Notes under the pieces: model-generated | What the model was told of the DNA's origin: nothing | What the model saw: only the letters and a program-made list of their open reading frames with translations | The model's database searches: none | Part shown: in pieces, positions 1-6,618 of the stretch | Position numbering within the stretch: position 1 is the first letter of the stretch | How the letters are laid out: every line of letters begins with the position of its first letter | Assembly: GCA_017379955.1 (NCBI GenBank) | Contig: JAFNVE010000004.1 | Coordinates: 1-6,715, forward strand | Direction of reading: 5' to 3' | DNA: 6,715 nucleotides | Source: Tidjanibacter sp. | Lineage (GTDB): Bacteria; Bacteroidota; Bacteroidia; Bacteroidales; Rikenellaceae | Made by a program: the position numbers and the translations under genes

Positions 1-164
1 GAGTGGTAGGTATTCTCGGCACAGATGGTCATATAACGAGTGCGCGCCGAAGCCACCTTCACCATATTCTCCACACGCTCGGGGAGCATAAACTCCGAGA
101 TATAGTCGAATCGCTCCTCAAACCACTCTGTCGGTGCGTCAAATCGTCTAACGGTACTTGCCAT
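1..164 (-). CDS. TrmH/SpoU-family RNA 2'-O-methyltransferase, N-terminal part only
   Basis: Only the first 54 codons are inside the window; the gene runs off the left edge. The start is the ATG at 164-162. The visible protein opens MASTVRRFDAPTEWFEERF and reaches RTRYMTICAENTYH at residues 41-54. That last stretch resembles the segment in Bacteroidota TrmH-type tRNA/rRNA (guanosine-2'-O)-methyltransferases that precedes the conserved Asn-Ala-Ser motif of the SPOUT fold. Family members transfer a methyl group from S-adenosylmethionine to a ribose 2'-OH in tRNA or rRNA, in the cytoplasm. The start overlaps the end of rsgA by 17 bases in another frame, so it is the third gene of the cvpA-rsgA operon and probably translationally coupled. 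The catalytic part and the SAM-binding knot are not visible, so the exact target RNA cannot be named. Confidence 0.72.
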   Translation of the reverse strand, partial: MASTVRRFDAPTEWFEERFDYISEFMLPERVENMVKVASARTRYMTICAENTYH

Positions 165-1068
165 CTTCGTCCATTATTTTTAGGTAACTCTCGTAGCGGC
201 TGTATGCAATACGCCCCTCCTCCACAGCACGCACCACAGCACACGATGGCTCGTGGGTGTGGGTGCAGTTGTAGAAACCGCACTCGGGTGCTTCACGCAT
301 AAAGTCGGGGAAGTAACGACACAACTCGTCGGAGTCGATATCAATCAATCCAAATCCCTTAATTCCAGGGGTATCTATTATCGCACCACCGCCCGTCAGG
401 GGATAGACGTGCGAGAAGGTGGTGGTGTGACGACCCTTGTGGTGAGCCTTCGAAATCTCGCCCACCTTCGCCTCTGCCGTAGGCTCAATGGCGCGGATGA
501 GGGTCGATTTGCCCACACCCGAGTTGCCAGAGAAGAGCGAAGTGCGACCCGCACACATCTGACGAATCTGCTCCACGCCCTCGCCCTCGGCTGCCGAACA
601 CTCTACTACGGGATAGCCCGCCAGAGCGTAACTCTCCAAGAAATCGGCAAGCATCTCCTCCTCACGGCGCGCAAGGTCAATCTTGTTCAGCACAATGATA
701 GCGGGGATATGGTAGGCCTCGCAGGTAACCAGATAGCGGTCGATGAACTCGCGATTGGTGGGAGGGTCAAAAAGGGTAACCACTATAAATGCCTGGTCGA
801 TATTGGCAGCAATGATATGGCTCTCCTTCGAGAGGTTGGAGGCACGACGAATAATATAGTTGCGGCGGGGCATCAGTTGTGTGATAACCCCCACCCCATC
901 GGGCTGAATCTCCCACTCGACCTCATCGCCCACCACGGCGGGATTAGTCGAGCGACGACCATCCAGACGAATACGCCCACGGATGCGACACTCCACAGTG
1001 TTGCCCTGCTCGTCGAGCACCTTGTACCAACTGCCCGTACTCTCTATTACCGTTCCGCGCGCTGCCAT
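148..1068 (-). CDS. rsgA: Ribosome small subunit-dependent GTPase A (RsgA/YjeQ)
   Basis: Circularly permuted GTPase that binds late 30S precursors and promotes their maturation in the cytoplasm. At 306 residues it has the normal family length. The order of parts is diagnostic. An N-terminal OB-fold comes first (about 1-65, with R-G-R-I-R-L-D-G). The G4 motif NKID (128-131) then lies before the P-loop GNSGVGKS (181-188), followed by the G2 region around HTTTF (214-218) and G3 DTPG (232-235). The C-terminal zinc site is intact, with Cys263, Cys268, His270 and Cys276 spaced C-x4-C-x-H-x5-C. The ATG at 1068-1066 shares one base with the cvpA stop (TAATG), which supports this start and translational coupling. 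The 3' end overlaps the downstream methyltransferase gene by 17 bases. No missing key residue or frameshift is seen. Confidence 0.97.
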   Translation of the reverse strand: MAARGTVIESTGSWYKVLDEQGNTVECRIRGRIRLDGRRSTNPAVVGDEVEWEIQPDGVGVITQLMPRRNYIIRRASNLSKESHIIAANIDQAFIVVTLFDPPTNREFIDRYLVTCEAYHIPAIIVLNKIDLARREEEMLADFLESYALAGYPVVECSAAEGEGVEQIRQMCAGRTSLFSGNSGVGKSTLIRAIEPTAEAKVGEISKAHHKGRHTTTFSHVYPLTGGGAIIDTPGIKGFGLIDIDSDELCRYFPDFMREAPECGFYNCTHTHEPSCAVVRAVEEGRIAYSRYESYLKIMDEDGKYR

Positions 1069-1604
1069 TATATCACCTTTGTTCCGTCAATCTTCTCAAT
1101 CCCCTCTGCTCCCTCTTCGAGAATATCGGTAGCCACATCGAGCAACAGCGGGAGCACTGCATCCGAGAGTCGCTGCAACGGCTCGACCAGCACTGCATCC
1201 TCAATGGGCTGAGAATCAACCAAATCCAAATTATTATTTATACGGATAAATAATCCCATCGCAAGACTTGTGAGCACGCCCACCTTAACCACCGACAGAA
1301 CAATTCCGACAAATCTATCCAAAAAACCCAACCCTGCCACCTTAGCAATCGAGCGCGTAAGACGACCAATCAGTGCAGCGACCAGCACCGTCACCAAAAA
1401 GAGCACCACAAAGGCCACCACAGGAGAAATCTCCTCGTAGCCCAACCAGCCACCGGCCACCTTGCAGAAACGGAAGCCGAGCCAAAGACCGAGCAACAGA
1501 CCCGCCAATTGGCAAGCCTGCACAATAATTCCCTTGCGATAGCCACTTATGAGTGCCCACACAAGAAGAATTGCTATGATAATATCATAAATATTAAATG
1601 TCAT
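1068..1604 (-). CDS. CvpA-family inner-membrane protein
   Basis: A 178-residue membrane protein of the CvpA family, known from colicin V production in Escherichia coli; its general molecular role is unresolved. Four hydrophobic segments are visible, at about 5-20, 26-45, 60-80 and 97-120. The family-typical G-Y-R-K-G follows the first segment, and L-D-R-F-V-G (95-100) precedes the fourth. The C-terminal tail is acidic and probably soluble. The frame is open up to 1703, but I choose the ATG at 1604. CvpA proteins start right at the first helix, and the longer version would run through the predicted promoter box at 1659-1652 and carry an uncharacteristic polar extension. It is the first gene of the operon, and its TAA overlaps the rsgA ATG. 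There is no clear Shine-Dalgarno sequence, as is common in Bacteroidota. Confidence 0.85.
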   Translation of the reverse strand: MTFNIYDIIIAILLVWALISGYRKGIIVQACQLAGLLLGLWLGFRFCKVAGGWLGYEEISPVVAFVVLFLVTVLVAALIGRLTRSIAKVAGLGFLDRFVGIVLSVVKVGVLTSLAMGLFIRINNNLDLVDSQPIEDAVLVEPLQRLSDAVLPLLLDVATDILEEGAEGIEKIDGTKVI

Positions 1605-1651
1605 ACGTTTATAGTTAAAGTGCAGAGCCTCACGCCCTCCGTCCGACTGCA

Positions 1652-1683
1652 CAAAGGTACAAAATTGGGCGGTGGGTGCGAAA
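1652..1683 (-). promoter_or_regulatory. Bacteroidota-type promoter of the cvpA-rsgA-trmH operon
   Basis: Read on the minus strand, TACCTTTG (1659 to 1652) matches the TAnnTTTG -7 consensus exactly. About 19-20 bases upstream is a weak -33 element, TTCG or TTTC (1683-1679). Transcription would begin near 1647, leaving a leader of about 43 bases before the cvpA ATG at 1604. This is inferred from the consensus only. Confidence 0.6.
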
Positions 1684-1697
1684 GATACCCGATAAAT

Positions 1698-1728
1698 TTT
1701 CACGAAAATACTATTTTTTTTACCTTTG
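1698..1728 (+). promoter_or_regulatory. Bacteroidota-type promoter of the GH2-like gene
   Basis: TACCTTTG at 1721-1728 is an exact TAnnTTTG -7 box. TTTC at 1698-1701, 19 bases upstream, fits the TTTG -33 element with one mismatch. The start of transcription is expected near 1733, about 24 bases before the ATG at 1757. It is divergent from the cvpA promoter, and the two -7 boxes lie about 62 bases apart. Confidence 0.65.
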
Positions 1729-1756
1729 TCAAAACATAAGTCAAACCCCAGACACT

Positions 1757-3769
1757 ATGAGATTTATTAACACCTTGATTATCACACTACTGACGGTCAC
1801 AACATTGAGTGCCCGACAGAGTTATGACGTAAGCCAGAATTGGAAATTCTTCACCTATAACGAGGCACAAGCCATCACCGTCAATCTTCCACACACCTGG
1901 AACAACGACGCTCTGGGCGGTCGTGCCGATTACTTCCGTGGCACGGGCAACTATCTGCGCTACATCGAGATACTCCCCGAGTGGCAGGGCAAGCGCATCT
2001 TTATCCGCTTTGGCGGCTCGAATGCTGTTACCGACCTGCTGATTAATGGTCGCCACGCCGGACAACATCGCGGAGGCTCGGGTGCTTTCCTTTTTGATAT
2101 TACCGACCTTGTGAGTTTCACCGAGAGAAACCTCTTTTGGGTGATGGTGAATAACTCACAAATGATTGATATTCTGCCTACTGCAGGCCCAGATAACGCC
2201 TATGGAGGTATCTTCCGCACGGTGGAGATTATCGTTACCGACCGCGAGGCTATCAACCCCAACAATATGGGTGCAGATGGCGTGACTATCACCACATCGG
2301 AGATTAGCGAGCAGAGCGCAAAGGGCACGTTGAAGGTTGAGTTGCTGACAGATAACCTTCGTGGAGCGGAGGCCGAGGTGGAGATTGTTGCCCCCGACGG
2401 CCGAGTTGTCGCACGCAAGAGTGGCAAGGCACGCAACGAGGATGGCAAGGCGATTGTTGCTATCCCCTTTGAGGTGAGCCGTCCCGTTCTGTGGCAGGCG
2501 ACAGAGAATCCTGCGCTCTATGAGTTCCGCGTGCGTGCAATGCAGGGTGGCGAGCCTTGTGACAGCGTAACCGTTCGCAGTGGTTTCCGCAACTTCACAT
2601 ACACAGCCAATGGTCTGAGCCTCAACGGAAAGCCCTTTATCGTAAGAGGTGCTATTATGCACCGCGACCGCTCGCTTGTGGGTACTGCCGTAAGTGCCGA
2701 CAATGTGACAGACGACCTCGACATCATCAGCGAGATGGGCGCGAATACTATCTATGTGGTTGGTGGTTCGATGGGTCGTGAGTTCTACGACGAGTGCGAC
2801 CGCAGGGGTTTGGTTGTAATTACGGGTATTCCCTTCACCGGCAGCAACATCTTAAATCAGAAGGGCTACTTCAATACAGAATCGTTCAAAAACAATGGAC
2901 GACAGCAACTCGACGAGACTATCAGCCAACTCTCACACCACCCCTCCATTATGGCGTGGAACCTCTTTACCGAGATGGAGATTAGAGGCGAGAGCCCTAT
3001 CGACTACCTGCGCGAACTCAACACTCGCGCCAAGAGGCTCGACCCCACACGACTGACAGCAGGCATCAGCAACCAGGATGGCGATATCAACTTCATCACC
3101 GACCTGATTGTTTGGAGCCACACTTTTGGCTGGATCGAGGGTCAGCCCGAGGATATCACCATCTGGCAGCGACAGATGCACAACCACCCCGAGTGGAGCA
3201 CTCTGCGCTCGGCAGTGGCATATCGCTGCGGTGGTAACGTATTGGATTTGAGCGAGGTACTCGAAAAGCCCATCGCTTCGAGCAACCAGCACCCCGAGCG
3301 TTGGCAGACTCACTTCCACGATATTTATATGAATAGTTTGGCTACCGACTCGCTCTTCTGGGGCTCATTTGTAAACTGCATCTTCGACTTCGGCTCGGTG
3401 AATAGTGTGGGTGGCGACGGCACAGGCATCAACGATTCGGGTATTGTCACCTTCGACCGACAGACCCGCAAGGACGCCTATTATATATATAAGGCGGCGT
3501 GGAACGAGAGCGAGCCATTTATCTATATTGCCGAGAAGCGTTGGAAACGCCGCAGAGAGAACACTCAGAACATTATCGTCTATTCCAACCAGCCGGCAAT
3601 CGAACTTATTGTCAACGGAGTAGCACTCGACAGCGTTGAGCCTGTAAATGGTAAATACCTCTGGGAAGGTGTGTCGCTTATGCCAGGCAAAAATACGATT
3701 GAGGCCAAGAGCGGCAACATAGTCGAAAAAACAACAATAGAGATTCTGGCAAATAGCGTGATATTGTAA
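1757..3769 (+). CDS. Secreted glycoside hydrolase family 2-like protein, catalytic site apparently degenerate
   Basis: A 670-residue exported protein with GH2 (beta-galactosidase/beta-glucuronidase type) architecture. It has a signal peptide (1-19, ending T-L-S-A), a jelly-roll sugar-binding domain (about 25-162, with N-L-P-H-T-W-N and Y-G-G-I-F-R), an Ig-like domain (about 170-280), a TIM barrel (about 285-585, opening G-L-S-L-N-G-K-P-F) and a C-terminal Ig-like domain (about 603-665). The ATG at 1757 is chosen because the signal peptide starts there and the promoter lies just upstream; a longer in-frame start at 1676 would run through the promoter. The barrel ends with typical family motifs (GSFVNCIFDFGS, GINDSGIVTFDRQTRKDA). 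Key catalytic positions deviate. Glu406 (acid/base position) is present but preceded by Thr instead of Asn. The expected S-E-Y-G nucleophile strand reads V-A-Y-R (487-490). The expected R-L-A-H-Y reads Y-V-V-G-G (333-337). The frame is undamaged, so a selected pseudoenzyme or altered activity is possible; the substrate is unknown. Confidence 0.88.
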   Translation: MRFINTLIITLLTVTTLSARQSYDVSQNWKFFTYNEAQAITVNLPHTWNNDALGGRADYFRGTGNYLRYIEILPEWQGKRIFIRFGGSNAVTDLLINGRHAGQHRGGSGAFLFDITDLVSFTERNLFWVMVNNSQMIDILPTAGPDNAYGGIFRTVEIIVTDREAINPNNMGADGVTITTSEISEQSAKGTLKVELLTDNLRGAEAEVEIVAPDGRVVARKSGKARNEDGKAIVAIPFEVSRPVLWQATENPALYEFRVRAMQGGEPCDSVTVRSGFRNFTYTANGLSLNGKPFIVRGAIMHRDRSLVGTAVSADNVTDDLDIISEMGANTIYVVGGSMGREFYDECDRRGLVVITGIPFTGSNILNQKGYFNTESFKNNGRQQLDETISQLSHHPSIMAWNLFTEMEIRGESPIDYLRELNTRAKRLDPTRLTAGISNQDGDINFITDLIVWSHTFGWIEGQPEDITIWQRQMHNHPEWSTLRSAVAYRCGGNVLDLSEVLEKPIASSNQHPERWQTHFHDIYMNSLATDSLFWGSFVNCIFDFGSVNSVGGDGTGINDSGIVTFDRQTRKDAYYIYKAAWNESEPFIYIAEKRWKRRRENTQNIIVYSNQPAIELIVNGVALDSVEPVNGKYLWEGVSLMPGKNTIEAKSGNIVEKTTIEILANSVIL

Positions 3770-3804
3770 AAAAGTAGTCTGTGAATTCACAGACTACTTT
3801 TTTT
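3768..3804 (+). terminator. Rho-independent terminator after the GH2-like gene, perfect palindrome
   Basis: A perfect inverted repeat with 18-base arms covers 3768-3803, centred on GAATTC, and ends in seven T residues (3798-3804). The left arm begins inside the TAA stop codon. The mirrored A-run on the left means it could also stop transcription coming from the other direction, although both flanking genes point rightward. Confidence 0.88.
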
Positions 3805-3953
3805 ACTTAGACTGCGGCACGCCAATCGTTTGGGCTGTTGGCAGCAAAATGACTTCATCGCCAGAGGACTCACTCCTATTATAATATATTTAGGTACAAG
3901 AGAGTAAAAAATGGCGATTGAACGCTGAAAGTTGCCACTTCAACTCTTTTCCC
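3805..3953. other. Intergenic spacer without a recognisable gene
   Basis: This stretch lies between the GH2 terminator and the promoter of the GH3 gene. It holds no open frame longer than about a dozen codons with a start, no tRNA and no repeat array. Only short, weak symmetry is visible: GCCAA (3821-3825) with TTGGC (3838-3842), and TCATCGCCA (3855-3863) with an imperfect inverse copy at 3912-3921. A small RNA cannot be excluded, but nothing supports one. Confidence 0.5.
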
Positions 3954-3984
3954 TTTGCCAAACCGCCAAAATGTTATATCTTTA
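3954..3984 (+). promoter_or_regulatory. Bacteroidota-type promoter of the GH3 gene
   Basis: TTTG at 3954-3957 is an exact -33 element. After exactly 19 bases comes TATCTTTA (3977-3984), one mismatch from the TAnnTTTG -7 consensus. Transcription should start near 3989, giving a leader of about 78 bases. That leader is A-rich immediately before the ATG (AACAAACAAA) and has no Shine-Dalgarno sequence, a pattern typical of well-translated genes in this phylum. Confidence 0.7.
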
Positions 3985-4066
3985 CCCAAAATTGTGGCAT
4001 TGCGTAAATTAATGTGTAAAACACAAACTGATAACCAAACTCTTTTTAACTAAAACAACAAACAAA

Positions 4067-6427
4067 ATGAAAAAAGTATTTTCTGTTGTTGCAGCTTTGA
4101 TGTGTGTTGCTTCCGTAGTAGCACAGCCCAAACTCGCTGCAAACAATGTTGAGGAGATCATCAAAGCGATGACCCTCGAGGAGAAGGCTACTCTGCTTGT
4201 AGGTGCAGGCTGGGGTAGCATGAACGCAGGTAGTATGACTGCATCGAGCACCGTTCTCGTATCGGGTGCTGCTGGTACTACCCGTCCTATTGAGCGTCTG
4301 GGTATCCCCGCAACTGTATTGGCTGACGGCCCTGCTGGTTTGCGTATCAACCCCACTCGCCCTAATGATCCCAACACTTACTACTGTACTGGTTTCCCCG
4401 TAGGTACCGTATTGGCAAGTACTTGGGACACCGCACTCGTTGAGCGTGTAACTACCGCTATGGGTGAGGAGGTTCTGGAGTATGGTGCTGACGTACTTTT
4501 GGCTCCCGGTATGAACCTTCACCGTAACCCCTTGTGCGGTCGTAACTTCGAGTACTTCTCGGAGGATCCTCTGCTCACCGGTAAGATTGCTGCTGCTTAC
4601 GTTAAGGGTATCCAGAGCAATGGTGTAGGTGTTAGTGTTAAGCACTACGCTGTAAACAACCAGGAGACCAACCGTATGGAGAACGACAGCCGTGTTAACG
4701 TTCGTACTCTTCGCGAGCTCTACCTCAAGGGCTTCGAGATTGCAGTTCGTGAGGCTCAGCCTTGGACTGTTATGTCGTCGTACAACAAGCTCAATGGTGA
4801 GTATACTCAGCAGTCGCACGGCCTTTTGACCAGCGTATTGCGCGATGAGTGGGGCTTCGACGGTATCGTTATGACTGACTGGGGCAACAAGGCAGGTACT
4901 GTTAAGGCTGTTAAGGCTGGTAACGACCTGATGGAGCCCGGTTCGGATCAGGAGATTCAGCGCATCGTTGAGGGTGTGAAGAGTGGTGAGATCTCGCAGG
5001 AGGAGCTCGACCGCAACGTTCGCAACATGCTCAACTACATCGTTAAGACTCCCCGCTTCAAGGGTTACAAATATTCGAACAAGCCCAACATGGCTGCACA
5101 CGCTGAGGTTGCTCGCGCTGCTGCTACCGAGGGTATGATTCTCTTGAAGAACAACGACAACACCCTGCCTATGAGCGGTGTTAAGAGCGTTGCTCTCTAT
5201 GGTACCGGTTCGTACGACTTCATCGCAGGTGGTACTGGTTCGGGTAACGTAAACAAGCCCTATATCCGCGACATCGCTGAGGGTTTCGCTGCTAACGGCA
5301 TCGAGGTTAACGCTAACATCAAGGGTTGGTATGAGGAGTACATCGACTACACTAAGGCTACTATGGCATACCAGAATGGTCAGGGTGGTAGCGGTATTCT
5401 GCTTGGCGATCCCGTTATTCCTGAGATGGAGGTTAGCCGCTCGTTCATCGAGCGTATGGCTCCCCAGACCGATATGGCTGTGTTCACCTTGTCGCGTAAC
5501 GCAGGTGAGGGTGGCGATCGTAAGGCTGAGAACGGTGACTGGTATCTGACCGCTTTGGAGCGCCAGATGATTCAGGACCTTGCTGATGTATATCACGCTG
5601 CTGGTAAGAAGTTCGTAGTTGTTCTGAACATCGGTGGTACCATCGAGACCGCATCGTGGAAGCACATTCCCGACGCTATTCTTCTCGCTTGGACTCCCGG
5701 TCAGGAGGGTGGTTTGGCTGTTGCTGACGTGCTGACCGGTGCTGCTAACCCCTCGGGTAAGTTGCCTATGACTTTCCCCTTGAACTATTTGGATATTCCT
5801 TCGTCGGCTAACTTCCCCTACGCTACCGCTGCTAACAACCAGGGTGGTATGGGTGGCTTTGGTGGCTACGGTATGGGTGGTCAGCAGCAGCGTCTGCGCA
5901 AGAACACCGACTACACCGAGTATGCTGAGGGTATCTATGTAGGTTACCGTTACTTCCAGAGCGCAAACAAGGAGGTTTCGTACCCCTTCGGTTACGGTCT
6001 GTCGTACACCACTTTCGAGTACAGCAAGCCCGCTGTTAAGGCTAACGCTAATGGCTTCACCGCTACCATCACCGTGAAGAACACCGGTAAGGTTGCTGGT
6101 AAGGAGGCTGTTCAGGTTTACGTTGCTGCTCCTGCTGGTGGCTTGGAGAAACCCGCATTTGAGTTGCGTGGCTTCGCTAAGACCAACCTCTTGCAGCCCG
6201 GCGAGAGCCAGACTCTGACTATCAATGTTGACAACTACACCCTCGCTTCGTACAACGAGGCTACCACTTCGTGGGAGGCTGCTGCTGGTGCATACAAAGT
6301 TATGTTCGGCGCAAGCGCAACCGACATCCGTGGTAACGGTACTTACAACTTGAAGAAGGCTCAGAGCTGGAAGACTACCGACGTTCTGCACCCCGCAGAG
6401 CCCGTAGCAGAGCTTAGCCTCAAATAG
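4067..6427 (+). CDS. Secreted glycoside hydrolase family 3 beta-glucosidase
   Basis: A 786-residue exported enzyme, probably a beta-glucosidase cleaving terminal beta-linked glucose from oligosaccharides in the periplasm or outside the cell. A signal peptide (1-19, V-A-S-V-V-A before Gln20) is followed by the GH3 N-terminal barrel (about 30-330). Seen there are A-D-G-P-A-G-L-R (86-93), the KH pair (192-193) and the nucleophile Asp271 in M-T-D-W-G. The alpha/beta sandwich domain (about 340-580) carries G-E-G-G-D-R with Glu481 as likely acid/base. The fibronectin-III-like domain (about 640-755) opens with YPFGYGLSYTTF. No PA14 insertion is apparent. A Gly/Met/Gln-rich stretch (593-608) lies between the sandwich and the last domain. 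Codon use is much more biased than in the GH2-like neighbour, suggesting strong expression. It has its own promoter and terminator, so it is a single-gene unit. GH3 members may also act on xylosides, so the sugar specificity is inferred. Confidence 0.93.
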   Translation: MKKVFSVVAALMCVASVVAQPKLAANNVEEIIKAMTLEEKATLLVGAGWGSMNAGSMTASSTVLVSGAAGTTRPIERLGIPATVLADGPAGLRINPTRPNDPNTYYCTGFPVGTVLASTWDTALVERVTTAMGEEVLEYGADVLLAPGMNLHRNPLCGRNFEYFSEDPLLTGKIAAAYVKGIQSNGVGVSVKHYAVNNQETNRMENDSRVNVRTLRELYLKGFEIAVREAQPWTVMSSYNKLNGEYTQQSHGLLTSVLRDEWGFDGIVMTDWGNKAGTVKAVKAGNDLMEPGSDQEIQRIVEGVKSGEISQEELDRNVRNMLNYIVKTPRFKGYKYSNKPNMAAHAEVARAAATEGMILLKNNDNTLPMSGVKSVALYGTGSYDFIAGGTGSGNVNKPYIRDIAEGFAANGIEVNANIKGWYEEYIDYTKATMAYQNGQGGSGILLGDPVIPEMEVSRSFIERMAPQTDMAVFTLSRNAGEGGDRKAENGDWYLTALERQMIQDLADVYHAAGKKFVVVLNIGGTIETASWKHIPDAILLAWTPGQEGGLAVADVLTGAANPSGKLPMTFPLNYLDIPSSANFPYATAANNQGGMGGFGGYGMGGQQQRLRKNTDYTEYAEGIYVGYRYFQSANKEVSYPFGYGLSYTTFEYSKPAVKANANGFTATITVKNTGKVAGKEAVQVYVAAPAGGLEKPAFELRGFAKTNLLQPGESQTLTINVDNYTLASYNEATTSWEAAAGAYKVMFGASATDIRGNGTYNLKKAQSWKTTDVLHPAEPVAELSLK

Positions 6428-6455
6428 TAGAACTCTGTAAGTAATACTATATTTT

Positions 6456-6489
6456 ATTAGAGGAGCAACATGGTTGCTCCTCTAATTTT
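6456..6489 (+). terminator. Rho-independent terminator of the GH3 gene
   Basis: ATTAGAGGAGCAAC (6456-6469) and GTTGCTCCTCTAAT (6473-6486) form a perfect 14-base-pair stem with a three-base ATG loop, followed by a short T-rich tail. It lies 28 bases after the stop codon. Confidence 0.85.
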
Positions 6490-6573
6490 ATGTAATAAAG
6501 GCTTTGGGGGGTCAAAAAATGTAAAAAAACGAAAAAAAATCTCCTAAAAAGATGTAGATTTAGAAAAAATTAC

Positions 6574-6581
6574 TATTTTTG
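6574..6581 (+). promoter_or_regulatory. Probable -7 box of the tRNA-Ser promoter
   Basis: TATTTTTG matches TAnnTTTG exactly and lies 37 bases before the tRNA. No good TTTG is found 19 bases upstream (GATG at 6551-6554). The preceding region (about 6515-6570) is very A-rich and might act as an upstream activating element. Initiation would be near 6586. Confidence 0.45.
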
Positions 6582-6618
6582 CAATCCGTTAGGGCCTCGA
6601 TAAGAGGCAATCGACCTT

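Noticed and set aside
253..1212. A 319-codon open frame on the plus strand
   Set aside because: It is antisense to rsgA and the end of cvpA. The minus-strand RsgA frame has all GTPase and zinc motifs, and the plus-strand product has no recognisable features.
1605..1703. A longer start for the CvpA-family gene (ATG at 1703)
   Set aside because: The extra 33 residues are polar and atypical of the family, and this stretch contains the exact -7 box at 1659-1652.
1676..1756. A longer start for the GH2-like gene (ATG at 1676)
   Set aside because: It would bury the signal peptide behind 27 residues and run through the promoter at 1698-1728.
4094..4108. Lipoprotein signal around Cys13 of the GH3 enzyme
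   Set aside because: The residues before the Cys are A-L-M, which do not fit a lipobox (Met at -1). The A-S-V-V-A before Gln20 fits ordinary signal peptidase I cleavage.
4046..6391. A 781-codon open frame on the minus strand
   Set aside because: It is codon-aligned antisense to the GH3 gene and arises from the absence of TTA, CTA and TCA there. Its translation is rich in Thr, Ser, Val and Leu, shows no recognisable domain, and starts at a GTG without promoter or leader signals.
1757..6427. A polysaccharide utilisation locus
   Set aside because: Two secreted glycosidase-type genes are adjacent, but each has its own promoter and terminator, and no SusC/SusD pair, sensor or transporter is in the window.
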